From Flavobacteriaceae bacterium (GTDB taxonomy: Bacteria > Bacteroidota > Bacteroidia > Flavobacteriales > Flavobacteriaceae), in assembly GCA_024638225.1 (NCBI GenBank), contig JAHEKR010000002.1:1-64000 (forward strand): a stretch of 64,000 bases of DNA, read 5' to 3'. Each line of letters opens with the position of its first letter. Position 1 is the first letter of the stretch. A program made the position numbers and the translations under genes. Positions 1 to 10,577 of the stretch are shown here, piece after piece. Below the pieces are notes generated by a model that worked only from the letters and a program-made list of their open reading frames with translations, did no database searches and had not been told where the DNA came from.

Positions 1-630
1 TTAACGCTTAAAAACGCAAAAATATACAACAGTGCCTCAGTTAATTTATGGGGTAAAACCGCTCATATTTATGCTGAAAACAGTGTTTTTGGTAGTGCGG
101 GACAGTTGTCTTTTTTTGGAAATATTGGCGGTGAGTATGAGTTTGTGCATTGCACGTTTGCCAACTACTGGAATAAGAGCTTTAGAACAAATCCTGCTGT
201 ACTCTTAAACGACTATACCCCAATAGATTCGGACAATAATTTCATTAAACCCCTAACACAGGCCAACTTTCACAACTGCATCATTGAAGGAAATCAACTT
301 GTCGAATTTTTTGTAACGCAAGAGGGTACAGACCCCCTCCGTTTTAACTTAAACCATACGGCCATACAGTTTGAAAGTTCATCAAACACTGTAGTAGACA
401 ATCCCTATTTTGATTGGAATGATGCCATGTTTTACAATCAACTTACGCGTAATGCTACTCCTGGGTTTGTACTTCCAGAAGAACACGATTACCGCATTAA
501 TCAAGAAAGCGACTTTATAGGCATAGGCAAACAAACTCAAGCCGACCTTGTTCCACTAGATTTGTTAGGAAAAGACAGACGTAATACTGTAGATCTTGGG
601 GCCTACCAACACGTAATTATTGATAATTAG
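1..630 (+). CDS. C-terminal part of a secreted/cell-surface protein, probably right-handed parallel beta-helix type; 5' end outside the window
   Basis: Frame 1 is open from base 1 to the TAG at 628-630; the 106 start is only an internal TTG. Sequence ends [17 protein letters not shown], a typical C-terminus of choice-of-anchor/beta-helix proteins. Confidence 0.7.
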   Translation, partial: LTLKNAKIYNSASVNLWGKTAHIYAENSVFGSAGQLSFFGNIGGEYEFVHCTFANYWNKSFRTNPAVLLNDYTPIDSDNNFIKPLTQANFHNCIIEGNQLVEFFVTQEGTDPLRFNLNHTAIQFESSSNTVVDNPYFDWNDAMFYNQLTRNATPGFVLPEEHDYRINQESDFIGIGKQTQADLVPLDLLGKDRRNTVDLGAYQHVIIDN

Positions 631-1907
631 GCGTTAAAAAGGGGCCGATGAGCCATCATCGCATTGACTTGTTCGGCTACACCTGCCAAAACGGTCTCAT
701 TTTCAGGTTGCTTGATTACTTCGTCTATCAGCCCAACAATTGGCTCCATATCAGCAGCTTCTAAACCACGTGTTGTAATCGCAGCGGTACCAAATCGGAT
801 TCCAGAGGTTACAAATGGAGATTTATCGTCAAAGGGAACCATATTTTTATTTGCTGTGATATCTGCTCGTACCAGTGATTCTTCTGCCTGTTTTCCCGAT
901 ATATTTTTGTTGCGCAAATCAACCAACATCATATGGTTGTCTGTACCACCAGAAATAAGGTTATAGCCTCTGTCAACGAAAGCTTTTGCCATCGCTTGTG
1001 CATTTTCACGTACCCTAAGGATATATTGCAAGAAGTCATCTGTTAGGGCTTCTCCAAAAGCAATGGCCTTTGCCCCGACTACATGCTCCAAGGGTCCGCC
1101 TTGGTTTCCTGGGAAAACAGCCATATCGAGCAATGAAGACATCATACGGGCATTTCCATTTTTAAAAGTAAGCCCAAATGGATTTTCAAAGTCCTGCCCC
1201 ATAATCATTAAACCACCTCTTGGCCCACGAAGCGTTTTGTGTGTAGTTGTTGTGACTACATGGCAATGTGGCATGGGATCATTGAGAATTCCCTTGGCGA
1301 TTAGTCCAGATGGATGCGAGATATCGGCCAACAAAAAGGCACCTACACTATCAGCAATCTCTCGGAAGCGTTTAAAGTCAATATCGCGAGAATAGGCAGA
1401 TGCACCCGCAATAATCATATTGGGTTTCTCTAGAGCAGCGATTTCAGCGATGGTATCGTAGTTAAGACGACCGGTTTCTTTTTCTACTCCATAAAAAACA
1501 GCATTGTAAAGTCGCCCCGAAAAATTAACAGGAGAACCGTGAGTTAGGTGTCCACCATGTGCGAGATCAAATCCCATAATCTTGTCACCTGGATTAATAA
1601 AGGCGTGGTAAACTGCTGTGTTGGCTTGAGAACCTGAATGAGGCTGAACGTTAGCGTATGCAGCGCCAAACAAAGCCTTAGCCCTGTCAATGGCAATGGT
1701 TTCGATTTCGTCCACTACTTCGCAACCACCATAGTAACGCTTTCCCGGATAGCCTTCAGCATATTTATTGGTGAGTATGGAACCTGTGGCTTCCATAACT
1801 TGGGGACTGGTAAAGTTTTCTGAGGCGATCAGCTCTATTCCAGAGACTTGTCTCGCTTTTTCCGCATCAATTAACTCAAAAATTTGTTCGTCGCGCTCGA
1901 TTTTCAT
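627..1907 (-). CDS. glyA: Serine hydroxymethyltransferase
   Basis: [40 protein letters not shown] and [11 protein letters not shown]. The true ATG is MKIERDEQ (ends 1907); the ORF-track N-terminus is an artefactual extension. Confidence 0.97.
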   Translation of the reverse strand: MKIERDEQIFELIDAEKARQVSGIELIASENFTSPQVMEATGSILTNKYAEGYPGKRYYGGCEVVDEIETIAIDRAKALFGAAYANVQPHSGSQANTAVYHAFINPGDKIMGFDLAHGGHLTHGSPVNFSGRLYNAVFYGVEKETGRLNYDTIAEIAALEKPNMIIAGASAYSRDIDFKRFREIADSVGAFLLADISHPSGLIAKGILNDPMPHCHVVTTTTHKTLRGPRGGLMIMGQDFENPFGLTFKNGNARMMSSLLDMAVFPGNQGGPLEHVVGAKAIAFGEALTDDFLQYILRVRENAQAMAKAFVDRGYNLISGGTDNHMMLVDLRNKNISGKQAEESLVRADITANKNMVPFDDKSPFVTSGIRFGTAAITTRGLEAADMEPIVGLIDEVIKQPENETVLAGVAEQVNAMMAHRPLFNA

Positions 1908-1922
1908 AGCAAATATTAAAGC

Positions 1923-1950
1923 ACAAAAATAAACAAACACCCCATGACAA
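1923..1950 (-). promoter_or_regulatory. Candidate Bacteroidota-type promoter for glyA
   Basis: On the minus strand: TTG - about 17 nt - TATTTTTG (TAnnTTTG -7 consensus), just upstream of the glyA ATG. Confidence 0.5.
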
Positions 1951-2016
1951 CACACGAAAAAAGTGTGTTTTATCAAAAACAAATGAACATACGACAGAAC
2001 ATCATACTTTTGCATA

Positions 2017-2481
2017 GTGCAAAAACAAATTAACATAAAGAACAAACGCGCTCGATTTGAGTACATCCTTATGGATCAGTACACCGCTGGAATCGTCCTG
2101 ACGGGAACGGAAATTAAATCCATACGCGCGGGGAAGGCTTCTATAGCGGAAAGTTTTTGTGAGTTTAATGATGCGGCAGAACTTTTTATCGTGAATATGT
2201 ATGTGGAGGAATACAGTCATGGTGGGTACATCAACCACCGTACAAAAGGAGATAGAAAATTACTCCTCCAAAAAAAAGAATTAAAAAAGCTATACAAAGA
2301 AGTCCAGAACGTAGGACTAACCATAATTCCACTTCAACTATTTTTGAATGACAGAGGACTGGCAAAAGTGCGGATTGCCTTGGCAAAAGGAAAAAAGATT
2401 CACGACAAGCGTGAGACCTTAAAAGACAGAGAAAACAAACGGCAATTAGATCGTATCAAAAAGAGTTTTAAGCGAGGGTGA
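2017..2481 (+). CDS. smpB: SsrA-binding protein SmpB (GTG start)
   Basis: [50 protein letters not shown]... Confidence 0.97.
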   Translation: MQKQINIKNKRARFEYILMDQYTAGIVLTGTEIKSIRAGKASIAESFCEFNDAAELFIVNMYVEEYSHGGYINHRTKGDRKLLLQKKELKKLYKEVQNVGLTIIPLQLFLNDRGLAKVRIALAKGKKIHDKRETLKDRENKRQLDRIKKSFKRG

Positions 2482-2602
2482 CGTTTGGTATATGAAAAGT
2501 AGTGAATTGCGAGCTTCAAACTTATCAAACAGTTGCAATTTTGAAATGGGCTACAGTCCTTTAATGTAGTACTGTCACGCCTATTTTGTATAACATTGTT
2601 GG
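2481..2602. repeat. Structured non-coding element with nested inverted repeats, attC/REP-like (identity unproven)
   Basis: GTAG..AATTGC (2499-2510) pairs with GCAATT..CTAC (2535-2554); a second hairpin ACAGT (2553-2557)/ACTGT (2571-2575); flanked by ACGTTTGGTATATGAAAAG and GCCTATTTTGTATAACATTGTTGG. Confidence 0.4.
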
Positions 2603-2618
2603 TATTAGTTTTTCTTGT

Positions 2619-3068
2619 TTAACTCATTGTTTTTAGTTCCGTGTCATAAACTAATAATCCTTCATTAAGGTTGTCAAGCTGTCCTTTTAAAATCCCATTG
2701 TCATCCCAAATAGAAGTTTGTCCGGCACTTTCAAAATCATCACAAAATCCAATACAATTAGACATTAACACTGAAATCGAATATTTGCTTGCTATTTTTG
2801 GATAATAAAGAAATGCTTTTTTAATTCCATTTTGAGACTTTGCAACACTTGCAATATAAAACTCTGCCCCCAATTCAATTGCACTCTCTAAATGTTTAAT
2901 CTGCAATGACTCATAGCAAATAGCTATTGCAATTTTAGTATCCTTTATATTAAGAAATGTCTGTTCGTTTCCTTCTATGAAATAAGGTTTTTCATCTGAA
3001 TGCAATATCTGTTTTGAATAAGTCTGTCGTGGTCGATTCGGTTGGAAAACAGATATTCTTATTAAAAA
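2619..3068 (-). pseudogene. 5'-truncated carbon-nitrogen hydrolase (nitrilase superfamily) remnant
   Basis: Frame open from the stop at 3069-3071: RISVFQPNRPRQTYSKQILHSDEKPYFIEGNEQ...IAIAICYESLQIKHLESAIELGAEFYIASVAKS. Catalytic Cys region present, N-terminal Glu region absent, no ATG (track start is an internal TTG). Confidence 0.65.
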
Positions 3069-3091
3069 TTATGTAACGTTTTTCAGTAAGG

Positions 3092-3736
3092 TCAGTTTTT
3101 ATCACCTAACAAGGGAACAAATCGAAATTCACCCAAGATTAGCTTCTCAAAATCTGCTTGCGAAGTCCTCGTTATTATTGTCATTTTTTGTTGCTCATCC
3201 CCTACTGGAATAACCATCCTACCTCCTACAGCAAGTTGTGCCAATAATGCCTCGGGGACAACTGGAGCGCCGGCAGTAACAATTATCCGGTCAAATGGAG
3301 CCTTCTCTGGAAAGCCTTTGTAGCCATCACCGAAAATGAGTTTTTTGGGTGAAAATCCTAAGGCTGGCAAACGCTTAAGGCTTGTGCGAAATAACTCGTG
3401 TTGACGCTCTATCGAGTATACTTCAGCTCCCATATGACACAAGACAGCTGTTTGGTACCCTGAGCCTGTACCAATTTCCAATACACGCATGCCGGGTTTA
3501 AGCATTAATTGTTCCGATTGAAAAGCTACAGTATAGGGTTGTGAAATGGTTTGCTCGGCACCGATGGGAAAGGCTTTGTCTTGGTATGCGTGATCTTCAA
3601 AGCTACTATCCAAAAATAAATGACGTGGAATGGATGCTATGGCTGCTAAGACTGCGGTGTCTTTTATTCCCTTTTCAGACAAAATATTCGCCAATCGACG
3701 ACGTTTACCCTGATGCTTAGTGGTGTCTTGATTCAT
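3092..3736 (-). CDS. pcm: Protein-L-isoaspartate O-methyltransferase
   Basis: QTISQPYTVAFQSEQLMLKPGMRVLEIGTGSGYQTAVL. Confidence 0.95.
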   Translation of the reverse strand: MNQDTTKHQGKRRRLANILSEKGIKDTAVLAAIASIPRHLFLDSSFEDHAYQDKAFPIGAEQTISQPYTVAFQSEQLMLKPGMRVLEIGTGSGYQTAVLCHMGAEVYSIERQHELFRTSLKRLPALGFSPKKLIFGDGYKGFPEKAPFDRIIVTAGAPVVPEALLAQLAVGGRMVIPVGDEQQKMTIITRTSQADFEKLILGEFRFVPLLGDKN

Positions 3737-3795
3737 TTTACCAAAAATACAAAATCAACTGCCTCCCACCAGACGAATCTTGTTACATTTGTATT

Positions 3796-4779
3796 ATGAG
3801 TAAAGCACTAAAAATAGGAGTACTTGGCGCTGGTCACTTGGGCAAGATACATCTACGCCTGCTGCATGAATCCAAAAAATATAATTTAGTTGGATTTTAT
3901 GATGAAGACCCGGCTGTACGAAAAGCAGTTCATGAATCATTTGGCTTTCACCCATTTTCGAGCGATGATGCCCTATTAGATGCTGTTGATGTAGTCGATA
4001 TTGTCACGCCTACCATGTTTCATCATGCACTGGCAAAAAAGGCAATTGTAAGTGGGAAACATATTTTTTTAGAAAAACCCATAACCAAAACTGTTGAAGA
4101 GGCGCAAGAATTAATCGATTTAGCAGCGAAGCACCATGTTTTGGGGCAAGTGGGACACGTTGAGCGTTTTAATCCTGCTTTCCTAGCTGTAAAAGACCAT
4201 ATTAAAGACAGTATGTTTATCGAGACGCATCGCTTGTCTGAGTTTAATCCAAGGGGAACAGACGTTCCTGTAGTCCTCGATCTCATGATACACGACATAG
4301 ATACTGTCCTGAGTCTGGTTCACTCAAAAGTGAGTGCTATTTCGGCAAGTGGGGTTTCTATAATCAGCGAAACACCAGACATTGCCAATGCACGTATTGA
4401 GTTTGAAAACGGATGTGTTGCCAATCTTACTGCAAGCAGAATTTCCCTTAAAAGTATGCGTAAAGCCCGATTTTTTCAAAAAAACGCATATATTTCTATT
4501 GATTATTTGAGCAAAAAGGTAGAAGTGGTTAAAATAGAGGATGCACCCGAAAATACGGGTTCGTTTGACATGGTCTTGGAAAATGCACAAGGCACCAAAA
4601 AACGAATTTATTTCGATAATCCAGAAGTTGCTGAGGTCAATGCCATTCAGATGGAACTCGAGTGCTTTGCTGAAGCAATTCGTACGGAAGCGCCCGTAAT
4701 TGTTTCCCTTCAGCAAGGGCTTCATGCACTGGATATCGCTCTTCAGGTTTCTGCATTAGTAGAAAAATCAACAAAATGA
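3796..4779 (+). CDS. Gfo/Idh/MocA family oxidoreductase
   Basis: N-terminal Rossmann GAGHLGKIH; HIFLEKPITKTVEEAQEL; VGHVERFNPA. Confidence 0.93.
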   Translation: MSKALKIGVLGAGHLGKIHLRLLHESKKYNLVGFYDEDPAVRKAVHESFGFHPFSSDDALLDAVDVVDIVTPTMFHHALAKKAIVSGKHIFLEKPITKTVEEAQELIDLAAKHHVLGQVGHVERFNPAFLAVKDHIKDSMFIETHRLSEFNPRGTDVPVVLDLMIHDIDTVLSLVHSKVSAISASGVSIISETPDIANARIEFENGCVANLTASRISLKSMRKARFFQKNAYISIDYLSKKVEVVKIEDAPENTGSFDMVLENAQGTKKRIYFDNPEVAEVNAIQMELECFAEAIRTEAPVIVSLQQGLHALDIALQVSALVEKSTK

Positions 4780-5417
4780 TTGCATCGAAAATCAAGGAAC
4801 TTAAAGGAACACTTGCCAAAGACGTAACACTCGTAGCTGTTTCCAAAACAAAACCTAACAGTGCCCTTATTGAGGCCTATGAAGAAGGTCAACGTGACTT
4901 TGGTGAAAACAAGGTACAAGAGTTGTGCAAAAAAGCAGCAGAACTACCCAAAGATTTCCGTTGGCACATGGTTGGGCATTTGCAGCGAAATAAAGTCAAA
5001 TACATTGCTCCTTTTGTACACTTAATCCACGGCGTAGACAGCCAAAGATTACTCAATGAAATAAACAAGCAGGCTGCCAAAAACAACCGTATCCAAGATG
5101 TACTACTTCAGCTTCACATAGCAGAGGAAAGCAGTAAATTTGGCTTTTCCTTCGAAGAAGCGGATGCGTTTTTACAACAGGAGCTACCGCTTGAGCATGT
5201 TCGTATAAAAGGCTTAATGGGCATGGCTTCTTTTACAGAGGATAAGTGGCAAATAACACAAGAGTTTACCCAATTGGCTACTTTTTTTAACAAATGGAAA
5301 GAGCTAAAATCTTTTGAGGTGCTTTCGATGGGCATGAGTGGTGATTACCCCCTAGCGATTGAAGCAGGAAGTAATATGATACGTGTAGGAAGCCTAATTT
5401 TTGGCAGTAGAATGTAA
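4776..5417 (+). CDS. YggS family pyridoxal phosphate-dependent (PLP homeostasis) protein
   Basis: VTLVAVSKTKP; DFGENKVQEL; RWHMVGHLQRNKVKYI; LSMGMSGDYPLAIEAGSNMIRVGSLIFG. Confidence 0.95.
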   Translation: MIASKIKELKGTLAKDVTLVAVSKTKPNSALIEAYEEGQRDFGENKVQELCKKAAELPKDFRWHMVGHLQRNKVKYIAPFVHLIHGVDSQRLLNEINKQAAKNNRIQDVLLQLHIAEESSKFGFSFEEADAFLQQELPLEHVRIKGLMGMASFTEDKWQITQEFTQLATFFNKWKELKSFEVLSMGMSGDYPLAIEAGSNMIRVGSLIFGSRM

Positions 5418-5420
5418 GCT

Positions 5421-6794
5421 ATGTATGCAGTTGTTGATGTAGAAACGACCGGAGGGAAATACAATGAAGAAGGAATTACGGAAATTGCTATTTTTAAATA
5501 TGATGGCAATAAGATTGTAGATCAATTTATAAGTCTTATCAATCCGGAGCGTCCCATACAGCCTTTTGTTGTACAACTTACAGGTATTAACGAGAATATG
5601 CTCCGCAATGCGCCTAAGTTTTACGAAGTAGCTAAGCGTGTTGTAGAAATTACGGATGAATGCACGCTAGTAGCACACAATGCTAGCTTTGATTACCGCA
5701 TGTTAAGTACAGAGTTTAGTCGCCTCGGTTTTACTTTTGAGCGCCCAACATTGTGTACCGTTGCACTATCCAAAAAACTTATCCCAGAACAAGCTTCTTA
5801 CAAGCTCGGCAAACTCGTACGCGCGTTAGGAATTCCACTGAGCGATAGACATAGAGCAGCAGGAGATGCGCGAGCAACAGTCAAACTGCTTAAATTATTG
5901 TTAGATAAGGATGTCAGCAAATCAATAGTTAAAGAAGTGCTGAAGACAAAAGAACACGACCAGGTAAAAAGAAAGTTTTTACAACTTGTAGATCAGGTAA
6001 AAGGAGTGACTGGTGTTTATTATTTACACAACCAGAAAGGAGATGTAATTTATATCGGAAAAAGTACCAATATGCGAAAGCGTGTTAACCAGCATTTTAC
6101 AGGTAAAAGCAGAAAAGCCTTAAAACTCCAATTGGAAACACATGCCGTCAGCGCTGAGGAAACAGGAAGTGAACTTATTGCCTTGCTTAAAGAAATAGAG
6201 GAGATACAGCTACACAAACCCAAGCACAATAGGGTGCACAAAAATGATCGCATCCGATTCGGCCTCGAGGAAGGGGTAAATGCAGGAGGATATCGTTTTT
6301 TACGTATTGTACATGCTCAAGATGGCGGAACTTATGTTACTACATTTAAAAATTTACCCAATGCGCGTAAAGTGCTCTATTTCTTTGCGCAGAAATACAC
6401 CTTATGTCTAAATCTTGTTGGACTCGAATCTGCTATAGATGGATGCAGCTATGTCCAAATAAATAAATGTCTGGGCGCCTGTATCGAAAATGAGACGACA
6501 ACACCCTACAATCAACGTGTTAAGGAATGCATCAATCGCATGAGCTTTCCAGCGCCTAATTTATTGCTTATCGATAAGGGAAGGACACATGATGAGCGAA
6601 GTATAATACTTATACAAAACAATGATTATAAGGGATTTGGATATGTAGACCTAAACTATCAGATTAATAATATAGAAGTGGTTAAAACCATCATTACGCC
6701 CATGAAAAACACACGTGCAGCACGCCATCTGATTCAGCAATTCATCCGAAAAGGGAAAGTCAAACAACTAATTAATCTAGATGAGTCGTCCTAA
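5421..6794 (+). CDS. 3'-5' exonuclease (DnaQ-like) fused to a GIY-YIG (UvrC N-terminal-like) nuclease domain
   Basis: YAVVDVETTGGKYNEEGITEIAIF, HNASFDYRML, HRAAGDARATVKL followed by GVYYLHNQKGDVIYIGKSTNMRKRVNQHF and SELIALLKEIEEIQLHKPKHN. Confidence 0.92.
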   Translation: MYAVVDVETTGGKYNEEGITEIAIFKYDGNKIVDQFISLINPERPIQPFVVQLTGINENMLRNAPKFYEVAKRVVEITDECTLVAHNASFDYRMLSTEFSRLGFTFERPTLCTVALSKKLIPEQASYKLGKLVRALGIPLSDRHRAAGDARATVKLLKLLLDKDVSKSIVKEVLKTKEHDQVKRKFLQLVDQVKGVTGVYYLHNQKGDVIYIGKSTNMRKRVNQHFTGKSRKALKLQLETHAVSAEETGSELIALLKEIEEIQLHKPKHNRVHKNDRIRFGLEEGVNAGGYRFLRIVHAQDGGTYVTTFKNLPNARKVLYFFAQKYTLCLNLVGLESAIDGCSYVQINKCLGACIENETTTPYNQRVKECINRMSFPAPNLLLIDKGRTHDERSIILIQNNDYKGFGYVDLNYQINNIEVVKTIITPMKNTRAARHLIQQFIRKGKVKQLINLDESS

Positions 6795-7689
6795 GTTAAT
6801 ATGCATTGTAGGACCTACGGCTGTTGGCAAAACATCCTTTGCTGTATCGCTTGCCAAGCCGTTAGATTGTGAGGTATTGTCTTGCGATGCGCGTCAGTGT
6901 TACAAAGAGATGCGTATCGGTACAGCTGTTCCAGAAAAGACTGACTTAGCGGGTGTACCTCACCATTTTATTCAGCACAAGAGTATACATGAGGGTTATT
7001 CAGTAGGTGAATTTGAACGAGATGCACTAAATCTATTAGCGCAGTTGCACAAAAAGCATTCATTCGCCATTCTGGTTGGTGGTTCCAACCTATACAGCGA
7101 TGCTGTGGTCAAAGGCCTTGACCGTTTTCCAATAATTCCGCCAACAGTGAAGCAACATTGGCAAAAGACCTATGCGGACAGAGGAATAGCATACCTACAA
7201 CAAGAATTAGCACGTCTAGACCCGGATTATCATGCCACTGTAGACCTACAAAATCACATGCGTTTACTTCGAGCATTATCCGTTTGTACTGTTTCGGGTA
7301 TGCCCTACTCCTCTTTTATTGGCCAACAAAAAGAAGAACGCCCGTTTGATGTAATTTCTATTGCGCTGACGATGAATCGTGAATCCCTTTACCAAAGGAT
7401 AAATACAAGAGTCGATCAAATGATCGACGCTGGACTAGTCGACGAGGTCAAATCACTGCTTCCATACAAAACACTTCAAGCACTTCAAACAGTCGGCTAC
7501 AGCGAGCTGTTCCCCTATTTAGAAGGTAAGGCAGACTTAAATACTTGCGTAGATCAAATTAAAAAAAACACAAGACGCTTTGCCAAAAGACAACTTACAT
7601 GGCTTCGAAATCATCCATGTACACACCAAATTCCATACGACACAGTTGTAAACGAATCGCTACTACTTCGGTTGGGATTGAAAAAATAG
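6781..7689 (+). CDS. miaA: tRNA dimethylallyltransferase
   Basis: [69 protein letters not shown]. Confidence 0.96.
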   Translation: MSRPKLICIVGPTAVGKTSFAVSLAKPLDCEVLSCDARQCYKEMRIGTAVPEKTDLAGVPHHFIQHKSIHEGYSVGEFERDALNLLAQLHKKHSFAILVGGSNLYSDAVVKGLDRFPIIPPTVKQHWQKTYADRGIAYLQQELARLDPDYHATVDLQNHMRLLRALSVCTVSGMPYSSFIGQQKEERPFDVISIALTMNRESLYQRINTRVDQMIDAGLVDEVKSLLPYKTLQALQTVGYSELFPYLEGKADLNTCVDQIKKNTRRFAKRQLTWLRNHPCTHQIPYDTVVNESLLLRLGLKK

Positions 7690-8619
7690 ATCTAAATTGT
7701 GTTGCATTCTCTGTGAGACATTAGAAAGATCTGCCTTTTGAAACGACTTCCCAGTAATATGTTCGTATAACTCAATATAGCGCTCCGAAACAGACGCTAT
7801 ATACACATCGGACATATCGGGTAGCTGTTGGCCTGATTTGCCCTGAAAACCGTGCTCCATGAGCCAACGCCGCACAAATTCCTTTGAGAGTTGTCGTTGC
7901 GGCTCGCCCTTGGCCTGTCGTTCAGCATAACCATCCGCATAAAAATATCGAGAAGAATCGGGCGTGTGTATCTCATCGATTAAAAGAATTTCTCCAGAGG
8001 CATCGATGCCAAACTCATATTTGGTGTCAACTAATATCAAGCCTTGCTTTGCGGCCATTTCTGTGCCACGCGTAAATAGGGCTCGGGTATATCCTGCTAA
8101 TAAATCATAAACTTGTTGTGACACAATCCCTCTGGAAACAAGCGCTTCAGGAGTGATGTCTTCATCGTGCGCCCCTAGTTCAGCTTTGGTCGCTGGCGTA
8201 ATAATCGGTTCTGGAAAGGCATCATTTTCGCGCATGCCCTCAGGCATGGAAGCCCCACAGAGCAAGCGTTTACCGAGTTTATACTCACGTGCCGCATGAC
8301 CCGCCAAATAACCTCTAATAACCATTTCAACCTTTAAGGGAGTACAGGCTTTACCGACCGCTATATTTGGATCTGGAGTAGCAAGTAGCCAATTTGGAAC
8401 AATATCGGCAGTAGCTTCAAGCATATGCGCTGCAATTTGATTTAAAATTTGCCCCTTGTATGGAATTCCTTTGGGCATAACTACATCAAAAGCCGATAGC
8501 CTATCGGTAGCGACCATGACCAGCATATTGTTATCTAAAGTATAAACCTCGCGTACCTTCCCTGTGTACTTGTCGGAACAGCCATTTAGCTGTAAGTCAG
8601 ATTGCATGATAGTTTGCAT
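7663..8619 (-). CDS. purC: Phosphoribosylaminoimidazolesuccinocarboxamide synthase
   Basis: [77 protein letters not shown]. Confidence 0.96.
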   Translation of the reverse strand: MQTIMQSDLQLNGCSDKYTGKVREVYTLDNNMLVMVATDRLSAFDVVMPKGIPYKGQILNQIAAHMLEATADIVPNWLLATPDPNIAVGKACTPLKVEMVIRGYLAGHAAREYKLGKRLLCGASMPEGMRENDAFPEPIITPATKAELGAHDEDITPEALVSRGIVSQQVYDLLAGYTRALFTRGTEMAAKQGLILVDTKYEFGIDASGEILLIDEIHTPDSSRYFYADGYAERQAKGEPQRQLSKEFVRRWLMEHGFQGKSGQQLPDMSDVYIASVSERYIELYEHITGKSFQKADLSNVSQRMQHNLDLFFQSQPK

Positions 8620-8625
8620 GAAGTG

Positions 8626-9582
8626 CTAGTTGTGATGCTCTGTTTGCTTGTAGGCATCAATGACTTTTTTAACCAATCGATGACGTATAACATCCCGATC
8701 GTCCAAATAGATTAACCCAATACCCTTAATGTTGCCTAAGACTAGAATAGCTTCCTTTAAACCTGATATAACACGGCGCGGAAGGTCAATTTGACCAGGA
8801 TCGCCCGTAATCATAAATTTTGCGTTTTTACCCATTCGCGTAAGAAACATCTTCATTTGATTGTGTGTGGTGTTTTGTGCTTCATCCAAAATAACAAAAG
8901 CATTATCAAGCGTTCGACCACGCATAAATGCCATGGGAGCAATTTGAATGATACCCGTTTCTATATAATGATCTAGTTTCTCAGCAGGTATCATATCTCG
9001 AAGTGCATCGTACAAGGGTTGCATATACGGATCAAGCTTTTCTTTTAAATCACCAGGAAGGAAACCGAGATTTTCTCCAGCTTCAACTGCTGGTCGGGTC
9101 AAGATAATTCTTTTAACCTGCTTTGATTTTAGTGCTTTTACAGCCAAAGCGACTCCAGTATAGGTTTTTCCAGTTCCCGCTGGACCTACAGCGAAAACCA
9201 TATCGCTCTTTTCCATTGCTGCAACCAATTTAGATTGATTTAAGGTTTGTGCTTTGATTATCCTGCCTCCTACTCCGTGTAGGATTACCTTGTTATCTTC
9301 TGGATCGAGTCCAAAATTATCATCTTGGTCGCTTTCTAGAATTTGCTCCACTGTTTCGCTGTCCAAAGCATTAAATTTTCCGTAGTGCATCACTAATCGG
9401 TCTACTTGCTTTTCAAAGACTTCGAGGAGTTCCTCTTCGCCAAATGCAGTGATTTTATTTCCGCGAACTACGATTTTAATTTTAGGGAAATACTTTTTTA
9501 GTACGCTGACATTTTTATTGTTTTTTCCACCGTAAAACTCTGTTGGGTTTACTTCATCAAGTTCGATAGTAATTTCGTTCAA
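8626..9582 (-). CDS. PhoH family ATPase
   Basis: VFAVGPAGTGKTYTGVALAVKAL; RPAVEAGENLGFLPGDLKEKLDPYMQPLYDAL; FVILDEAQNTT. Confidence 0.96.
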   Translation of the reverse strand: MNEITIELDEVNPTEFYGGKNNKNVSVLKKYFPKIKIVVRGNKITAFGEEELLEVFEKQVDRLVMHYGKFNALDSETVEQILESDQDDNFGLDPEDNKVILHGVGGRIIKAQTLNQSKLVAAMEKSDMVFAVGPAGTGKTYTGVALAVKALKSKQVKRIILTRPAVEAGENLGFLPGDLKEKLDPYMQPLYDALRDMIPAEKLDHYIETGIIQIAPMAFMRGRTLDNAFVILDEAQNTTHNQMKMFLTRMGKNAKFMITGDPGQIDLPRRVISGLKEAILVLGNIKGIGLIYLDDRDVIRHRLVKKVIDAYKQTEHHN

Positions 9583-9688
9583 ATGCGTTCGTTTAGATAT
9601 TATTCCTTTATGGGTTTGTTTTTGATAACTTTGTATTCAAAATTAAGCAATTTTTACATTGTTCGTTTACGTTTAGGTTAATAGTTAC

Positions 9689-10513
9689 ATGCCACTTATT
9701 ACACTTACTACTGATTATGGATTGCAAGACGCTTATGTGGCTTCGTTCAAGGCTGGACTCTACCAGCAATTGGGTACGCCCATTGTTGTCGATATCGCCC
9801 ACCTTATCGATCCTTTCCACATGGGACAAGCGGCTTATGTTGTACGATCGGTTTACCGTAACTTTCCTCAAGGCAGCATTCATTTTATAGGCGTAGATTT
9901 TAATAAAACACCAGAGCAAGACCTATTGGCTGCTAAACTTAACGAGCACTTTTTTGTTTGCGCCGATAATGGTTTTTTGTCTTTACTTGAACCCGAGCTT
10001 AAGCCTAATCAATGTGTTAAATTAACTATAGCGCAAAAATCAGTTCAGCAAATGGGAATCGAAGCTGTTGCGCATATCGCCCGTGGTGGAGCCCTGAGTT
10101 TGATAGGCACCCAAGTGGCTCGGCTCAAACAACGCACACAACATGCCCCACGCATTAATCCGCAAAAAACAGAAATCCAGGGACATGTGTTGCACATAGA
10201 TCGATTTGGGAATGTGATCACCAATATCAGTAAACAGTTATTCACACAGACTGCGGAGCAACGTAAATTTGTTATTCATGCACGCAATCACAGGTTTGAT
10301 GCCGTTTATGATCACTATCACGACGCCATTCGTTTTGATGTTCCACAAGAAAAGCGTGAAGAGGCAGGAAAAAAACTAGCCCTATTTAATCAGCAGGGAC
10401 ATCTTGAATTAGCCATCTACAAAGGGAATCCTAATTATGGAGGTGGCGCAAGTACTTTGTTTGGGTTGGCTTATCTAGACCCGATTCGTGTGGCGTTCAT
10501 AAATGAGCCTTAG
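9689..10513 (+). CDS. S-adenosyl-L-methionine hydroxide adenosyltransferase family protein (DUF62; SAM hydrolase)
   Basis: LITLTTDYGLQDAYVASFKAGL; VDIAHLIDPFHMGQAAYVVRSVYRNFPQGSIHFIGVD; HIDRFGNVITNI. Confidence 0.92.
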   Translation: MPLITLTTDYGLQDAYVASFKAGLYQQLGTPIVVDIAHLIDPFHMGQAAYVVRSVYRNFPQGSIHFIGVDFNKTPEQDLLAAKLNEHFFVCADNGFLSLLEPELKPNQCVKLTIAQKSVQQMGIEAVAHIARGGALSLIGTQVARLKQRTQHAPRINPQKTEIQGHVLHIDRFGNVITNISKQLFTQTAEQRKFVIHARNHRFDAVYDHYHDAIRFDVPQEKREEAGKKLALFNQQGHLELAIYKGNPNYGGGASTLFGLAYLDPIRVAFINEP

Positions 10514-10577
10514 CTGTTGATAAATTTCTTTTAGGATGGCCATTTGAAACAATATATTTGTAGTAAACAACGTCTTT

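Noticed and set aside
1908-2066. N-terminal extension of the glyA ORF ([10 protein letters not shown]...)
   Set aside because: Overlaps the smpB start and the glyA promoter; the conserved SHMT N-terminus begins at MKIERDEQ (1907).
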